NCBI GenBank assembly: GCA_035649575.1
Contig: DASRJH010000136.1
Location: 1-29,826, forward strand
Length of the DNA stretch: 29,826 nt
Origin: DASVAL01 sp035649575
GTDB taxonomy: Bacteria; Planctomycetota; UBA1135; UBA2386
Direction: 5' to 3'
In this document: positions 7,760 to 14,754 of the stretch, piece by piece
Numbering within the stretch: the stretch's first letter is position 1
How the letters are laid out: every line of letters starts with the position of its first letter
Position numbers and translations under genes: made by a program
Notes under the pieces: generated by a model
What the model saw: the letters and a program-made list of their open reading frames with translations, nothing else
Told to the model about the DNA's origin: nothing
The model's database searches: none

Positions 7760-8095
7760 CTACCAGCGCTCGCGGCCACCGCCGCCGCCGCCACCGCGAC
7801 GATCGCCGCCGTAGCCGCCGCCACCACCGCCGCCGCTGCGGGGCTTGCGCTCCTCGGCTTCGTTGACGCGCAGCTGGCGGCCGTCGATGTCGACTCCGTT
7901 CATGGCCTTGATCGCGGCCTGTGCGTCGCTGTCGGTCGCCATCTCGACGAACGCAAAGCCGCGCGAACGGCCGGTGTCGCGATCCTGCACGACGCTCACG
8001 CTCGCGACCTTGCGGCCGTCCTGCCCGAATGCGGCCTGGAGAGAGGCCTCGGTGGTTTGGAAGGAGAGATTGCCCACGAAAAGGCGCTTGCCCAT
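7760..8095 (-). CDS. Glycine-rich RRM RNA-binding protein
   Basis: A 111-aa protein with one RNA recognition motif: RNP2 LFVGNL at residues 5-10 and RNP1 RGFAFVEM at 45-52, with the usual aromatic RNA-stacking positions (F6, F47, F49). It has a Gly/Arg-rich tail (about 84-111) that is probably disordered. This is the architecture of the bacterial glycine-rich RRM proteins (the cyanobacterial Rbp type), which bind single-stranded RNA and are often cold-induced. The target is unknown here. The leader contains a perfect 8-bp hairpin (8136-8157), 40 nt upstream of the ATG, so autogenous control is conceivable. No Shine-Dalgarno is visible. Confidence 0.92.
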   Translation of the reverse strand: MGKRLFVGNLSFQTTEASLQAAFGQDGRKVASVSVVQDRDTGRSRGFAFVEMATDSDAQAAIKAMNGVDIDGRQLRVNEAEERKPRSGGGGGGGYGGDRRGGGGGGGRERW

Positions 8096-8135
8096 AGAGT
8101 AGTTCGGACCCGGAGTCGTCGTTCGTCGTGGGCTG

Positions 8136-8157
8136 GGTGACGCTTGTCGGCGTCACC
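8136..8157 (-). promoter_or_regulatory. Perfect 8-bp hairpin in the leader of the RRM gene
   Basis: Bases 8136-8143 pair exactly with 8150-8157 around a 6-nt loop. The hairpin begins 40 nt upstream of the RRM start codon. On the minus strand it would lie in the 5' untranslated region. On the plus strand it is followed by TTT, a poor terminator. It is a candidate binding site for the RRM protein itself or a transcript-start structure. Chance occurrence in GC-rich DNA is possible. Confidence 0.3.
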
Positions 8158-8227
8158 TTTCGCTCGGGTCCGGGGTTGCCTATGCGAGCCATCGGCTCGG
8201 CCAGGGGTCAGGAGCGCGGGCGGTTGC

Positions 8228-8494
8228 TCAAGCCGCGCAACGGCGCGGGTCCATCCAGTCGACACAAGTAGAAGTCGTCGCCCGCAGCGACTGCCTGCGG
8301 TGACGACACGCCGGGAATCCTACCGGGAAGCGCGATCGGCTCCTAGAACCTTCGGTACTTCGCACCGTTCGGCACGACTCCCCTAGGGCTTCCTCTTGGC
8401 CACGAACACGATGCGGCTGGCCAGATCCGTCTGAGCGGCCAGCGGGACCGCGAACGCGCAGAGGCAAAAACAACGTGGTGACGGGTCGGTTCAT
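8228..8494 (-). pseudogene. Decayed remains of a small secreted-protein gene
   Basis: On the minus strand an ATG at 8494 opens MNRPVTTLF. After a one-base shift in a run of five T's the frame continues as CLCAFAVPLAAQTDLASRIV and FVAKRKP, then a TAG at about 8387. The conceptual product is a textbook signal peptide ending in Ala-Gln, like the other exported proteins in this window. Further on, another frame holds IALPGRIPGVSSPQ...GDDFYLCRLDGPAPLRGLS before a TGA near 8228. In-frame stops separate the pieces, so the gene is broken by at least one frameshift and one nonsense or deletion event. The start IVFVAKRKP vaguely recalls secreted beta-propeller proteins, but the family cannot be assigned. 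A sequencing error could explain the frameshift but not the stops. Confidence 0.4.
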
Positions 8495-8519
8495 GGGCCC
8501 GCAGTCTCGCAAACTGTCC

Positions 8520-8543
8520 CGCTGCGCGACAGCTTGCGCAGCG
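8520..8543 (-). terminator. Hairpin downstream of the DUF420/heme A operon
   Basis: Bases 8520-8527 pair perfectly with 8536-8543 around an 8-nt loop, about 50 nt past the DUF420 stop codon on the minus strand. There is no U-tract, so it would act as a processing or RNA-stabilising 3' structure, or as a weak terminator. It lies at the only place where the operon transcript could end before the decayed gene. Confidence 0.3.
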
Positions 8544-8593
8544 TAGGGGCCCCGAACAACAACCGATGAGCAGACGACGAGGCCGCGTGCGAG

Positions 8594-9019
8594 CTACAGG
8601 TGGTAGAGCATCACGTACACGACGACACCCGTGATCGACACGTAGAGCCAGATCGGCGCGGTCACCTTCGCCCACTTCTTGTGCTGTTCGCGGCGGTCCT
8701 TCAGTCCGAGGTAGATCGTGCGCAGGATCAGCGGCACCTGCACGACCGCGAGCACGATGTGCGAGATCAGCAACGTGAAGTAGATCGGCCTGATCCAGCC
8801 TTCGCGCTTGAACGGGACCTTCGGCGCGTTGAGGTGATACGTGAGGTAGCTGCACAGGAACAGCGCCGACACCCAGGCCGCTCCGAGCATGAGCCTCTTG
8901 TGCAACCGGACGTTGCCGCGCTTGATGGCCACGAGCCCCGCACAGATCAGCGTGAACGCGAGCGCGTTGAGCGCTGCGTCGACGTCGGCGAGCACCCGGA
9001 AATCGAATTCGGCGAGCAT
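8594..9019 (-). CDS. DUF420 membrane protein, likely cytochrome oxidase maturation factor
   Basis: A 141-aa protein with four hydrophobic helices. Histidines H40, H62 (YHLN), H87 (ISHIVL) and H113 (EQHKK) lie at helix ends, typical of DUF420. In Staphylococcus aureus a DUF420 protein, CtaM, is needed for a functional aa3-type oxidase; Bacillus YozB is another member. Position supports a similar job here, as it is the last gene of the ctaA-ctaB-ABC operon. It starts 6 nt after the ABC permease stop, with a GAGG ribosome-binding match five bases before the ATG. The histidines could bind heme or copper, which is inference. No oxidase subunit genes are in the window. Confidence 0.88.
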   Translation of the reverse strand: MLAEFDFRVLADVDAALNALAFTLICAGLVAIKRGNVRLHKRLMLGAAWVSALFLCSYLTYHLNAPKVPFKREGWIRPIYFTLLISHIVLAVVQVPLILRTIYLGLKDRREQHKKWAKVTAPIWLYVSITGVVVYVMLYHL

Positions 9020-9025
9020 GAGACC

Positions 9026-9787
9026 TCAGGCGGCGTCGCGCACGCTGCGTCGCGTCACGACGAACGTGCCGAGCAGGAACGTGGCGACCGCGAACACCAC
9101 GGTGACCAGCAGGCAGAGCGCGAACGGCGGCACTCCGGCGACTTCGCCCTGGAACGCGTGCCGCAGCGCACCGACGCCGTAGGTCATCGGGTTCACGAAG
9201 CGCACCCAGCTTAGCAGCGGGTGCGCTGCTTCCATCGGGAAGAAGGCTCCCGACAGCAGCAGCATCGGCATCAAGAACAACATCATGATGCCGTGGTAGG
9301 CAGCCGTGCTGTCCAGGACCCAGGCCAGCGAGAAGCCGAGCCCCGTCACGGCGACGGCCAGCAGCGCGAGCACGCCGAGCCCGGCCAGCACGCGCTCGGG
9401 TGCGAGCGAAACACCTGCGAACGGCGCCGCGAGCAGGAACAGCATCGCGAGCAGCATGCCGAGCGTGGCGCCCCCGAGGATCTTGCCGAGCGCGATCGCG
9501 CTGCGTGGCACCGGTGACACGAGCACACCCTGCAGGAACCCTTCCTTGCGATCCTCGATGACCGTGATCGTCGCGAAGATCGCCGTGAACAACGTGATCA
9601 TCGCGAGCGTGCCGACGAAGAAATACTCGCCGTAGTCCATGCCGCCCGGTTTGAACGAGCCGTGCAGCGCGCCGCTGAACAGCACCCAGAACACGACCGG
9701 CTGCAACAGCGAGCCGACGAGCCGCGGCCGATCGCGCAGGAAGCGCACGATCTCGCGGTGCCACAGGGCCACGGCCGCGCGCATCAT
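9026..9787 (-). CDS. ABC-2 type transporter permease
   Basis: A 253-aa permease with six predicted helices, the ABC-2 membrane fold used by exporters such as the NodJ/DrrB and CcmB-like groups. EDRKEGFLQG followed by LVSPVPRS in the first cytoplasmic stretch is characteristic of the family. The ATG at 9787 overlaps the TGA of the ATPase gene by 4 nt (ATGA) and is preceded by a strong GGAGGAAACGAC Shine-Dalgarno, so translation is coupled and the two proteins should be made in equal amounts. It forms the membrane half of the exporter with the upstream ATPase. The substrate is unknown; embedding among heme A genes points to copper, heme or a related cofactor, as inference only. Confidence 0.9.
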   Translation of the reverse strand: MMRAAVALWHREIVRFLRDRPRLVGSLLQPVVFWVLFSGALHGSFKPGGMDYGEYFFVGTLAMITLFTAIFATITVIEDRKEGFLQGVLVSPVPRSAIALGKILGGATLGMLLAMLFLLAAPFAGVSLAPERVLAGLGVLALLAVAVTGLGFSLAWVLDSTAAYHGIMMLFLMPMLLLSGAFFPMEAAHPLLSWVRFVNPMTYGVGALRHAFQGEVAGVPPFALCLLVTVVFAVATFLLGTFVVTRRSVRDAA

Positions 9788-10743
9788 TGTCGTTTCCTCC
9801 TGCCCTGCGCGGGTGGCTCGGGTTCGGTGACGACGAAACGCTTGCCGGTCCGCTGCAAGAACACGTCGAGCAGCGACGGGTGCGCCAGCTGCAGGCGCTG
9901 TACGCGTCCAGGAAAGCGCTGCATGACCTTGCTGACGAGCTCGTGCACGGCATCGCCTTCGATGCGCAGCGTTCCGTCGACGACGCGCGCATTCACGCCG
10001 AACACCGCCGCGAGGTCGTTCGCGAGCACCTGCGCCTCCGGTGCTTCGATCTCCAGCACCTGGCCGCCGACCTCGCGCATCAGATCCGCAGGCCGACCCG
10101 CCGCGACGATGCGGCCCTGGTCGAGCAGAACCAGACTGTCGGCCTGTGCGGCTTCGTCCATCAGATGCGTCGTGAACACGACCGTCAGCCCCGGCTGCGC
10201 GCGCAGCACGGCCCACATGTCCAACCGCGCGGCCGGATCGAGCCCCGTGCTAGCTTCGTCGAGCAGCACGAGATCGGGCGCGCCGAGCAGGCTCTTGCCG
10301 ATCTCGACGCGCCGCCGCATGCCGCCCGAGAGCTCGCCGACGCGGTCGCGCGCGCGATCGCCGAGGTTCGTGGCCTCGAGCATCCGGTCGATGCGCACGG
10401 CAAGCTCGCGGCCCGCCAGTCCGAGCAGCATGCCGCCGTAGTGCAGGTTCTCTCGCACCGTGAGCTTCTTGTCGACGGCCGGCGACTGGAAGACGACGCC
10501 GATGCGGCGCCGGATCGCAACGGCCTGCGTGGCCAGGTCGAGGCCGAGCATCGAGACGCGCCCCTGCTGCAGCGGCACGATCGTCGACAGCAGCTTGAAC
10601 AGCGTCGACTTGCCGGAGCCATTGGGTCCGAGGAATCCGTGCGCCTGGCCTCTGGCCACCTCGAACGCGACGGCTTGCAGCGCAGTTCGCTGCCCGTAGG
10701 TGAACGCGACGTCCACGGCCGAGATCGCGGTAGCTTCGGTCAC
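9784..10743 (-). CDS. ABC transporter ATP-binding protein
   Basis: A 319-aa ATPase with all catalytic motifs: Walker A GPNGSGKST (39-47), Q-loop VVFQSP (84-89), signature LSGGM (138-142), Walker B LVLLDEAS (158-165) and H-loop H193. After about residue 215 comes the C-terminal extension common in CcmA/drug-export ATPases paired with ABC-2 permeases. The GTG at 10743 was chosen because it overlaps the ctaB TGA by 4 nt (GTGA) and leaves the usual short N-terminus before the nucleotide-binding domain; the frame stays open far upstream, but there it is a shadow of ctaB. It powers the permease encoded next. Confidence 0.92.
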   Translation of the reverse strand: MTEATAISAVDVAFTYGQRTALQAVAFEVARGQAHGFLGPNGSGKSTLFKLLSTIVPLQQGRVSMLGLDLATQAVAIRRRIGVVFQSPAVDKKLTVRENLHYGGMLLGLAGRELAVRIDRMLEATNLGDRARDRVGELSGGMRRRVEIGKSLLGAPDLVLLDEASTGLDPAARLDMWAVLRAQPGLTVVFTTHLMDEAAQADSLVLLDQGRIVAAGRPADLMREVGGQVLEIEAPEAQVLANDLAAVFGVNARVVDGTLRIEGDAVHELVSKVMQRFPGRVQRLQLAHPSLLDVFLQRTGKRFVVTEPEPPAQGRRKRQ

Positions 10744-11660
10744 AGGCGATCCCACACCATGGCCACCAGCAAGAGCGGCAGATAGACGATGGAGGTCAGG
10801 AAGGTCATGCGCATCGCGAGGTCGGAGCGCGTGAGCGCTGCGAAGATGGTCGGCACGATGAACAGGATGTCGAGCAGCACGGCGCTCACGGCATAGCGGT
10901 CGCCGGCCATGCGCGTCACGAACGGCACCATGCTCGCGATGCCGAGACACGCGACATAGAGCACCATCACGATCGCCGTGCGGTGACCGGTAGGATCGAC
11001 GACAGGAAGCATGCGCATGCCTGCGCGCGCGTAGTCTTCTCGGTAGCGCCATGCGATCGCGAGAAAGTGCGGAATCTGCCAGCAGAAGAGGATCGCGAAC
11101 AGCACGAGCTGCGGCAACGCCAGCTCGCCGACGATCGCAGCGTGGCCCACGACGGGTGGCAGGCCGCCCGGGATCGCCCCGACGAGCGTATTGAGCGGCG
11201 ACTTCAGCTTCATCGGCGTGTAGACGACCACGTAGCTCACGACGATCGCGGCACACAGGCACGCCGCGGTCCAGTTCAGGTCGCCGGCCACACGCGAGCC
11301 GTCGTCGCGCAGCGGCGAGGCCCCGAACAGCACGAGCAGCACGCCGAGCACCGACATCGTGCAACCGAACACGAACACCTCGCGCGACGACAGCCGGCCC
11401 GTCGGCAGCGGCCGGCCCTGCGTGCGGCGCATCAGGGAGTCGAGCTCGCGTTCGCGATGCATGTTCAGCGCGGCCGCGCCGACGGCAGCCAGGAACGTGC
11501 CGAGCGTCGTCGCGACGAGCACGTCGATCGGCGGGTGCGAACGCTTGGACGGCCAGCCCATGTAGGCGCCCGCGACGACGGCGAACACCGCGAGCGCCGA
11601 CAGCCTGGGCTTGCCACATTCCCAGTAGGCCCGCAGCTTGGCGCCGAGCGAGTTCGTCAT
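10740..11660 (-). CDS. ctaB: Protoheme IX farnesyltransferase (heme O synthase)
   Basis: A 306-aa UbiA-family membrane enzyme with about eight or nine helices that farnesylates heme B to heme O. The first prenyl-diphosphate/Mg2+ motif is NMHRERELDSLMRRTQGRPL. The second asparagine of the usual NN pair is replaced and the first aspartate is glutamate, but the second Asp and the RTxxRP tail are kept. The second motif region reads YTPMKLKSPLN. The ATG at 11660 overlaps the ctaA stop by 4 nt (ATGA). With CtaA encoded directly upstream the pair makes heme A for an aa3/caa3-type oxidase. Also called cyoE. Confidence 0.94.
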   Translation of the reverse strand: MTNSLGAKLRAYWECGKPRLSALAVFAVVAGAYMGWPSKRSHPPIDVLVATTLGTFLAAVGAAALNMHRERELDSLMRRTQGRPLPTGRLSSREVFVFGCTMSVLGVLLVLFGASPLRDDGSRVAGDLNWTAACLCAAIVVSYVVVYTPMKLKSPLNTLVGAIPGGLPPVVGHAAIVGELALPQLVLFAILFCWQIPHFLAIAWRYREDYARAGMRMLPVVDPTGHRTAIVMVLYVACLGIASMVPFVTRMAGDRYAVSAVLLDILFIVPTIFAALTRSDLAMRMTFLTSIVYLPLLLVAMVWDRL

Positions 11661-12613
11661 GCGACGACGTCTCGCGATGCAGGCGCACGGCTCGCACGGA
11701 ACACGTGCGCCGCGAGTGTCGCCATGAGCGTCGTCAACAAGGCTCCGAACAGCACGTGCACCGAGATCACGATCGCGGTGCCGAGGTTGGCGACGTTCTC
11801 GGGAGTCTTGCCGGTATCGTTGCGGATCACGAGCGCCACGAACCCGAGCGCGATCTGGAGGATGAGCAGGCCGATGATGCTGCGCGAGACACCGACGATG
11901 CCCTGCACCTCGCGGAACTTGCCGGTCGCGAACGCGGTCGCGACCGTCGCCATCACGAAGACCACGAGTGCGTTGCCGACGTGCGTCCACAGCGCGCGTT
12001 CGTCGTTGGTATGTCTGGCCAGCGCGCCGATCACCGTCTGCGCGACCAGCACGAGCAACGCGACCGTGACGATCGCGCGGCCGCTTCCGGGGCGAACCGT
12101 CCTGACGGGCGCCGTCGTGCGATAACGGCGCGAGTTCTGATACGCGATGCAGGAGAACGTCGCGAGCGTGAGCTGGGCCAGCGTGCCATGCGTCACCGAG
12201 GTGGGCGCAGGCAGCTTCTTCAGCACGCCGACGCCGCCGATCACGCCCTGCACGATGATCAGGCAGAGACCGAACCACGCGGTGCGGCGCGCCATCCGGT
12301 CGAAGCGCTGGCCCGCGACGTCGCGGCCCAGGTGCAGCCAGAGCGCCAGCGACAGCGACAACAGCCCGGCCAGCGCCCCGAAGATCCGATGGAAGTGTTC
12401 GAGAAAACCGGGCAGCGTCGTGTAGCTGCTCTCGGGCATCAGCTCGCCATTGCTGAGTGGCCAGCTCAAGTAGACGAGCCCCGAGCCGGTGCTCGTGGTC
12501 ATCGCACCCCAGAGGATCGTGACCGTCGTCACGACCAGCATCGCGACTGCCAGCCGGAACGGGCCGCGTGCAGTCGCGGAGCCAGGCGTCGGCAGGGCTG
12601 GGGTCGAGCTCAT
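11657..12613 (-). CDS. ctaA: Heme A synthase (COX15/CtaA)
   Basis: A 318-aa, eight-helix membrane protein that oxidises the C8 methyl of heme O to the formyl group of heme A. It has the four heme-ligand histidines expected for the family: the ExxHR motif at E72-R76 (EHFHR), H142 (THGTLAQ), H211 (WTHVGNA) and H286 (SVHVLFG). The ATG at 12613 is preferred over the one at 12634: an 8-bp hairpin (12616-12644) would sit directly before the former and contain the latter. It is the first gene of a five-gene operon with ctaB, the ABC exporter and DUF420. The promoter must lie within or beyond the roughly 80-bp gap to the preceding gene. Confidence 0.93.
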   Translation of the reverse strand: MSSTPALPTPGSATARGPFRLAVAMLVVTTVTILWGAMTTSTGSGLVYLSWPLSNGELMPESSYTTLPGFLEHFHRIFGALAGLLSLSLALWLHLGRDVAGQRFDRMARRTAWFGLCLIIVQGVIGGVGVLKKLPAPTSVTHGTLAQLTLATFSCIAYQNSRRYRTTAPVRTVRPGSGRAIVTVALLVLVAQTVIGALARHTNDERALWTHVGNALVVFVMATVATAFATGKFREVQGIVGVSRSIIGLLILQIALGFVALVIRNDTGKTPENVANLGTAIVISVHVLFGALLTTLMATLAAHVFRASRAPASRDVVA

Positions 12614-12615
12614 GG

Positions 12616-12644
12616 CGCGGGGGACCTGACACAATGCCCCCGCG
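12616..12644 (-). promoter_or_regulatory. Hairpin abutting the ctaA start codon
   Basis: Bases 12616-12623 (CGCGGGGG) pair perfectly with 12637-12644 around a 13-nt loop. On the minus strand the stem ends two bases before the ctaA ATG, where it would mask any ribosome binding site. It could modulate translation of the whole coupled operon. A chance origin in GC-rich sequence cannot be excluded. Confidence 0.3.
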
Positions 12645-12694
12645 GCAGGCGATTTTCAGCCGCGCTCTCCCCGATACCCGCGAGCCGCTATGGC

Positions 12695-13513
12695 TCAGCG
12701 CATCGGCTTGCTGGAGGGCCGGCGAGCCTTGTCGCCGTCGAACGCTTCCCACATCGGGCGTTCGTGGTCACGCAGGTTGCCCGAATCCACGGCGCGGTCG
12801 AGACCCGCCGACGGGCTGCTCTTGGCAATGGCCAGCATGCTCTCGAGCTCGGGGTCGACCGGCCCGCCCATGTCGGCCGCGGCCTGCAGATACGAGATCG
12901 CGCTCGAAGCCTCGCCCAGGCGCAAGAAGCACGTGCCGAGGTTGCGCCGCACGGCGCGCAGCGCCGTGTCGGTCACTCCGACTCCGGGCACCAGCTCCAG
13001 CTCGGCGACCGCGCGCTGCCAGGCGCGTTGCTCCATGAACTTCTCGCCGCGATACAGGTGCGCGAGCACCGGCGTGTCGAGCTGCCCCGGGAGCAGATGG
13101 AAGTCGGTGACCTCGATCCACGGGCTGCTCTGGAACGTGTTGCGCACGACGCCCGTGACCGCGACGCGCTGGTAGGCGCGAAGCCTGTAGAGCTGCTCGA
13201 GCTTGTCGTGCGACTTGCTGAGGAACAGCATGCCGAACACGTCGTGGTAGTCCTTCTGGCGCCAGATCGGCTGCTCGTCCGGCCACGCATAGAAGTTCGT
13301 GTACTCCGAGGGAGTGAACTTCGTGAAGAACGGATTGTAGATCTTGCCCAGCGAAGCGAACTGGATCGTGAACTTCACCTGCACGCTCTTGTAGGCCTCC
13401 GCATCCGACCGCACTTGGGTAAGCGTCGTGTCGACGGCGATGCCCAAGTCGCTGTCTTGCGCAGGAAGGGCGGAGGCGCCCATCAGAAACGAAACGAACA
13501 ACGCGGTTCTCAT
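12695..13513 (-). CDS. Secreted protein with C-terminal TPR-like helices, function unknown
   Basis: A 272-aa exported protein. Starting at the ATG at 13513, residues 1-19 are a signal peptide ending in Pro-Ala-Gln; the frame stays open to 13555, but the extra residues would spoil the signal. Residues about 35-150 form a beta-rich domain with aromatic motifs (VKFTIQFASLG, PSEYTNFYAW, VTGVVRNTFQ). It may be an OB-like fold, as VAVTGVVRN and WIEVTDF resemble the tRNA_anti-like/OB proteins of envelopes. Residues about 160-240 contain TPR-like helices (QRAVAELELVPG, NLGTCFLRLG, AISYLQAAADMGG). It follows the 62-aa gene by 25 nt and precedes ctaA by about 80 nt. I recognise no named family. Confidence 0.85.
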   Translation of the reverse strand: MRTALFVSFLMGASALPAQDSDLGIAVDTTLTQVRSDAEAYKSVQVKFTIQFASLGKIYNPFFTKFTPSEYTNFYAWPDEQPIWRQKDYHDVFGMLFLSKSHDKLEQLYRLRAYQRVAVTGVVRNTFQSSPWIEVTDFHLLPGQLDTPVLAHLYRGEKFMEQRAWQRAVAELELVPGVGVTDTALRAVRRNLGTCFLRLGEASSAISYLQAAADMGGPVDPELESMLAIAKSSPSAGLDRAVDSGNLRDHERPMWEAFDGDKARRPSSKPMR

Positions 13514-13538
13514 GGCTGTTCCGGCCTTGGTCAGGATT

Positions 13539-13727
13539 CTAAGGGTTGCGATCATCGGTGATCCTCTCCATCAACTTGCGCAGCGCCTTGTCCATCAATT
13601 CGTCCGGCACGTTCTCCCCCGACCGCGCCAAGTCTCGCAGACGTTGGATGCGCTCTGCCTTCGACAGCTCGCCATCCATCAGCTCCTCGACAATTCGCTC
13701 GACGGCTTCGGAAGTACGTTTCGGCAC
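13539..13727 (-). CDS. Small charged helical protein, 62 aa
   Basis: A GTG-initiated (13727) small open frame encoding a highly charged, helix-rich protein: heptad-like segments VERIVEELMDGELSKAERIQ and DELMDKALRKLMERI, with no Cys and no membrane segment. Composition and codon use look coding, and it sits 25 nt upstream of the secreted TPR-like gene on the same strand, so they are probably co-transcribed. The alternative start of the downstream gene at 13555 would overlap it. The lack of homologs known to me leaves the function open; the size and charge fit a small regulatory or adaptor protein, but nothing specific can be said. Confidence 0.7.
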   Translation of the reverse strand: MPKRTSEAVERIVEELMDGELSKAERIQRLRDLARSGENVPDELMDKALRKLMERITDDRNP

Positions 13728-13914
13728 GATGCTGGACCCGGGTGCGTAACTGCGCGCGGTTGCCCGCGGCGCAATCCGCTATCGGCGTGTTGTGCCCGAT
13801 GCCTTGACGGACCTTGTCATGATCCCCCCGCATCGTCTCTCTGCTGGACGGACCGTCGGCCAAGACACGTCGCCAAAGCACCGTCCCGCGGCTGCGCGAA
13901 CGATCAATCACCAC

Positions 13915-13935
13915 ACTGTCGACTACTGCGACAGT
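13915..13935 (-). terminator. Hairpin downstream of rsmD
   Basis: Bases 13915-13921 pair perfectly with 13929-13935 around a 7-nt loop, about 55 nt past the rsmD stop on the minus strand. No U-tract follows. It is a candidate weak terminator in the 261-bp gap between rsmD and the 62-aa gene. Nothing else is recognisable in that gap apart from the short tandem repeat at 13948-13977. Confidence 0.3.
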
Positions 13936-13947
13936 TGCGAGCCCGGC

Positions 13948-13977
13948 CGGCTCTGCCCCGGACGGCTCTGCCCCGGC
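13948..13977. repeat. Two-copy 15-bp tandem repeat
   Basis: CGGCTCTGCCCCGGA at 13948-13962 is followed directly by CGGCTCTGCCCCGGC at 13963-13977, one mismatch in 15. It lies just past the end of rsmD. It is probably replication slippage in a GC-rich spacer and could vary in copy number between strains. Confidence 0.6.
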
Positions 13978-13988
13978 CGGCGTGCTGC

Positions 13989-14675
13989 TCAGTCCCCCTC
14001 CTCGCCACGCGACCGTTCCTTCGCCCAGCGTTGTTGGAGCCGGTCGGGCGCCTCCGACTTGCGCCACAGGAATGCGATCGCCGTCGATCCCCACTCACGC
14101 AGATCGAGATCGAGGTTCGCGTCGAAGTCGTCCTCGTCGAGCACACCAGCCTCAAAATGGAACACCACGCACCCGTGCTTTGCCGTGCGATCGAGCAGCC
14201 GCCGCGCGCGCGCCATGCACTTCACGGGATCCTCGGCCACCATCGCGTAGGGCGGATCGAGGAAGATGATGTCGGGCGCCACCTCGGCGCTTTCCTGCGC
14301 TTCCTCGGCGCTGTCGTCACTGTCGCGGCCGAACGCTCCCGCCGTCATCACGGGTGGATCCCAGGCATCCCCGCGGATCACGACCGACCGCTCGACGGCA
14401 TCCTGCCCGAGCATCTGCAGGTTGCCGCGCAGCACGTCGATCGCGCGGCCGTTCTTCTCGCAGAACATCGCGGCCCTGGCGCCGTGCGACAAGGCTTCGA
14501 TGCCCGTGGCTCCCGTGCCGGCGAACAGGTCCCAGACGATCGCCCCAGGCACCTGCTCGGCCAGGATGTTGAACAGGGCCGCGCGAACCTGCCCTAGCAA
14601 CGGGCGCGTGCCGAGCCCACGCACGGATCGGAGGACGCGGCCACTATAGACACCGGCGAGAATCTTCAGGCTCAT
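13989..14675 (-). CDS. rsmD: 16S rRNA (guanine-N2)-methyltransferase, RsmD family
   Basis: A 228-aa Rossmann-fold methyltransferase that in E. coli makes m2G966 in 16S rRNA. The N-terminal substrate motif is LKILAGVYSGR...TRPLLGQVRAALFN. SAM-binding motif I is DLFAGTGATGIEALSHGA (49-66) and the catalytic motif IV is DPPY (140-143). Oddity: between about residues 115 and 133 there is an acidic Ser/Glu/Asp-rich insertion just before motif IV, and an Arg/Glu-rich tail follows the domain. The ATG at 14675 fits the family start; the frame is open upstream but not protein-like. It is divergent from the FHA-vWA gene, and on some start choices the two overlap by two bases. Confidence 0.92.
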   Translation of the reverse strand: MSLKILAGVYSGRVLRSVRGLGTRPLLGQVRAALFNILAEQVPGAIVWDLFAGTGATGIEALSHGARAAMFCEKNGRAIDVLRGNLQMLGQDAVERSVVIRGDAWDPPVMTAGAFGRDSDDSAEEAQESAEVAPDIIFLDPPYAMVAEDPVKCMARARRLLDRTAKHGCVVFHFEAGVLDEDDFDANLDLDLREWGSTAIAFLWRKSEAPDRLQQRWAKERSRGEEGD

Positions 14676-14754
14676 GGGCAAAAGGCATGGTCGCCGCCAG
14701 GGGCCCAGGAAGCAACTTCGCCACGGGAGCGCCCCGCGGCGATACAAACACGGC

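Noticed and set aside
11705..13561. 618-codon plus-strand frame opposite ctaA and the secreted TPR-like gene
   Set aside because: Shadow frame with Arg/His/Gln-rich translation. ctaA and the secreted protein on the other strand carry membrane helices, heme ligands and a signal peptide.
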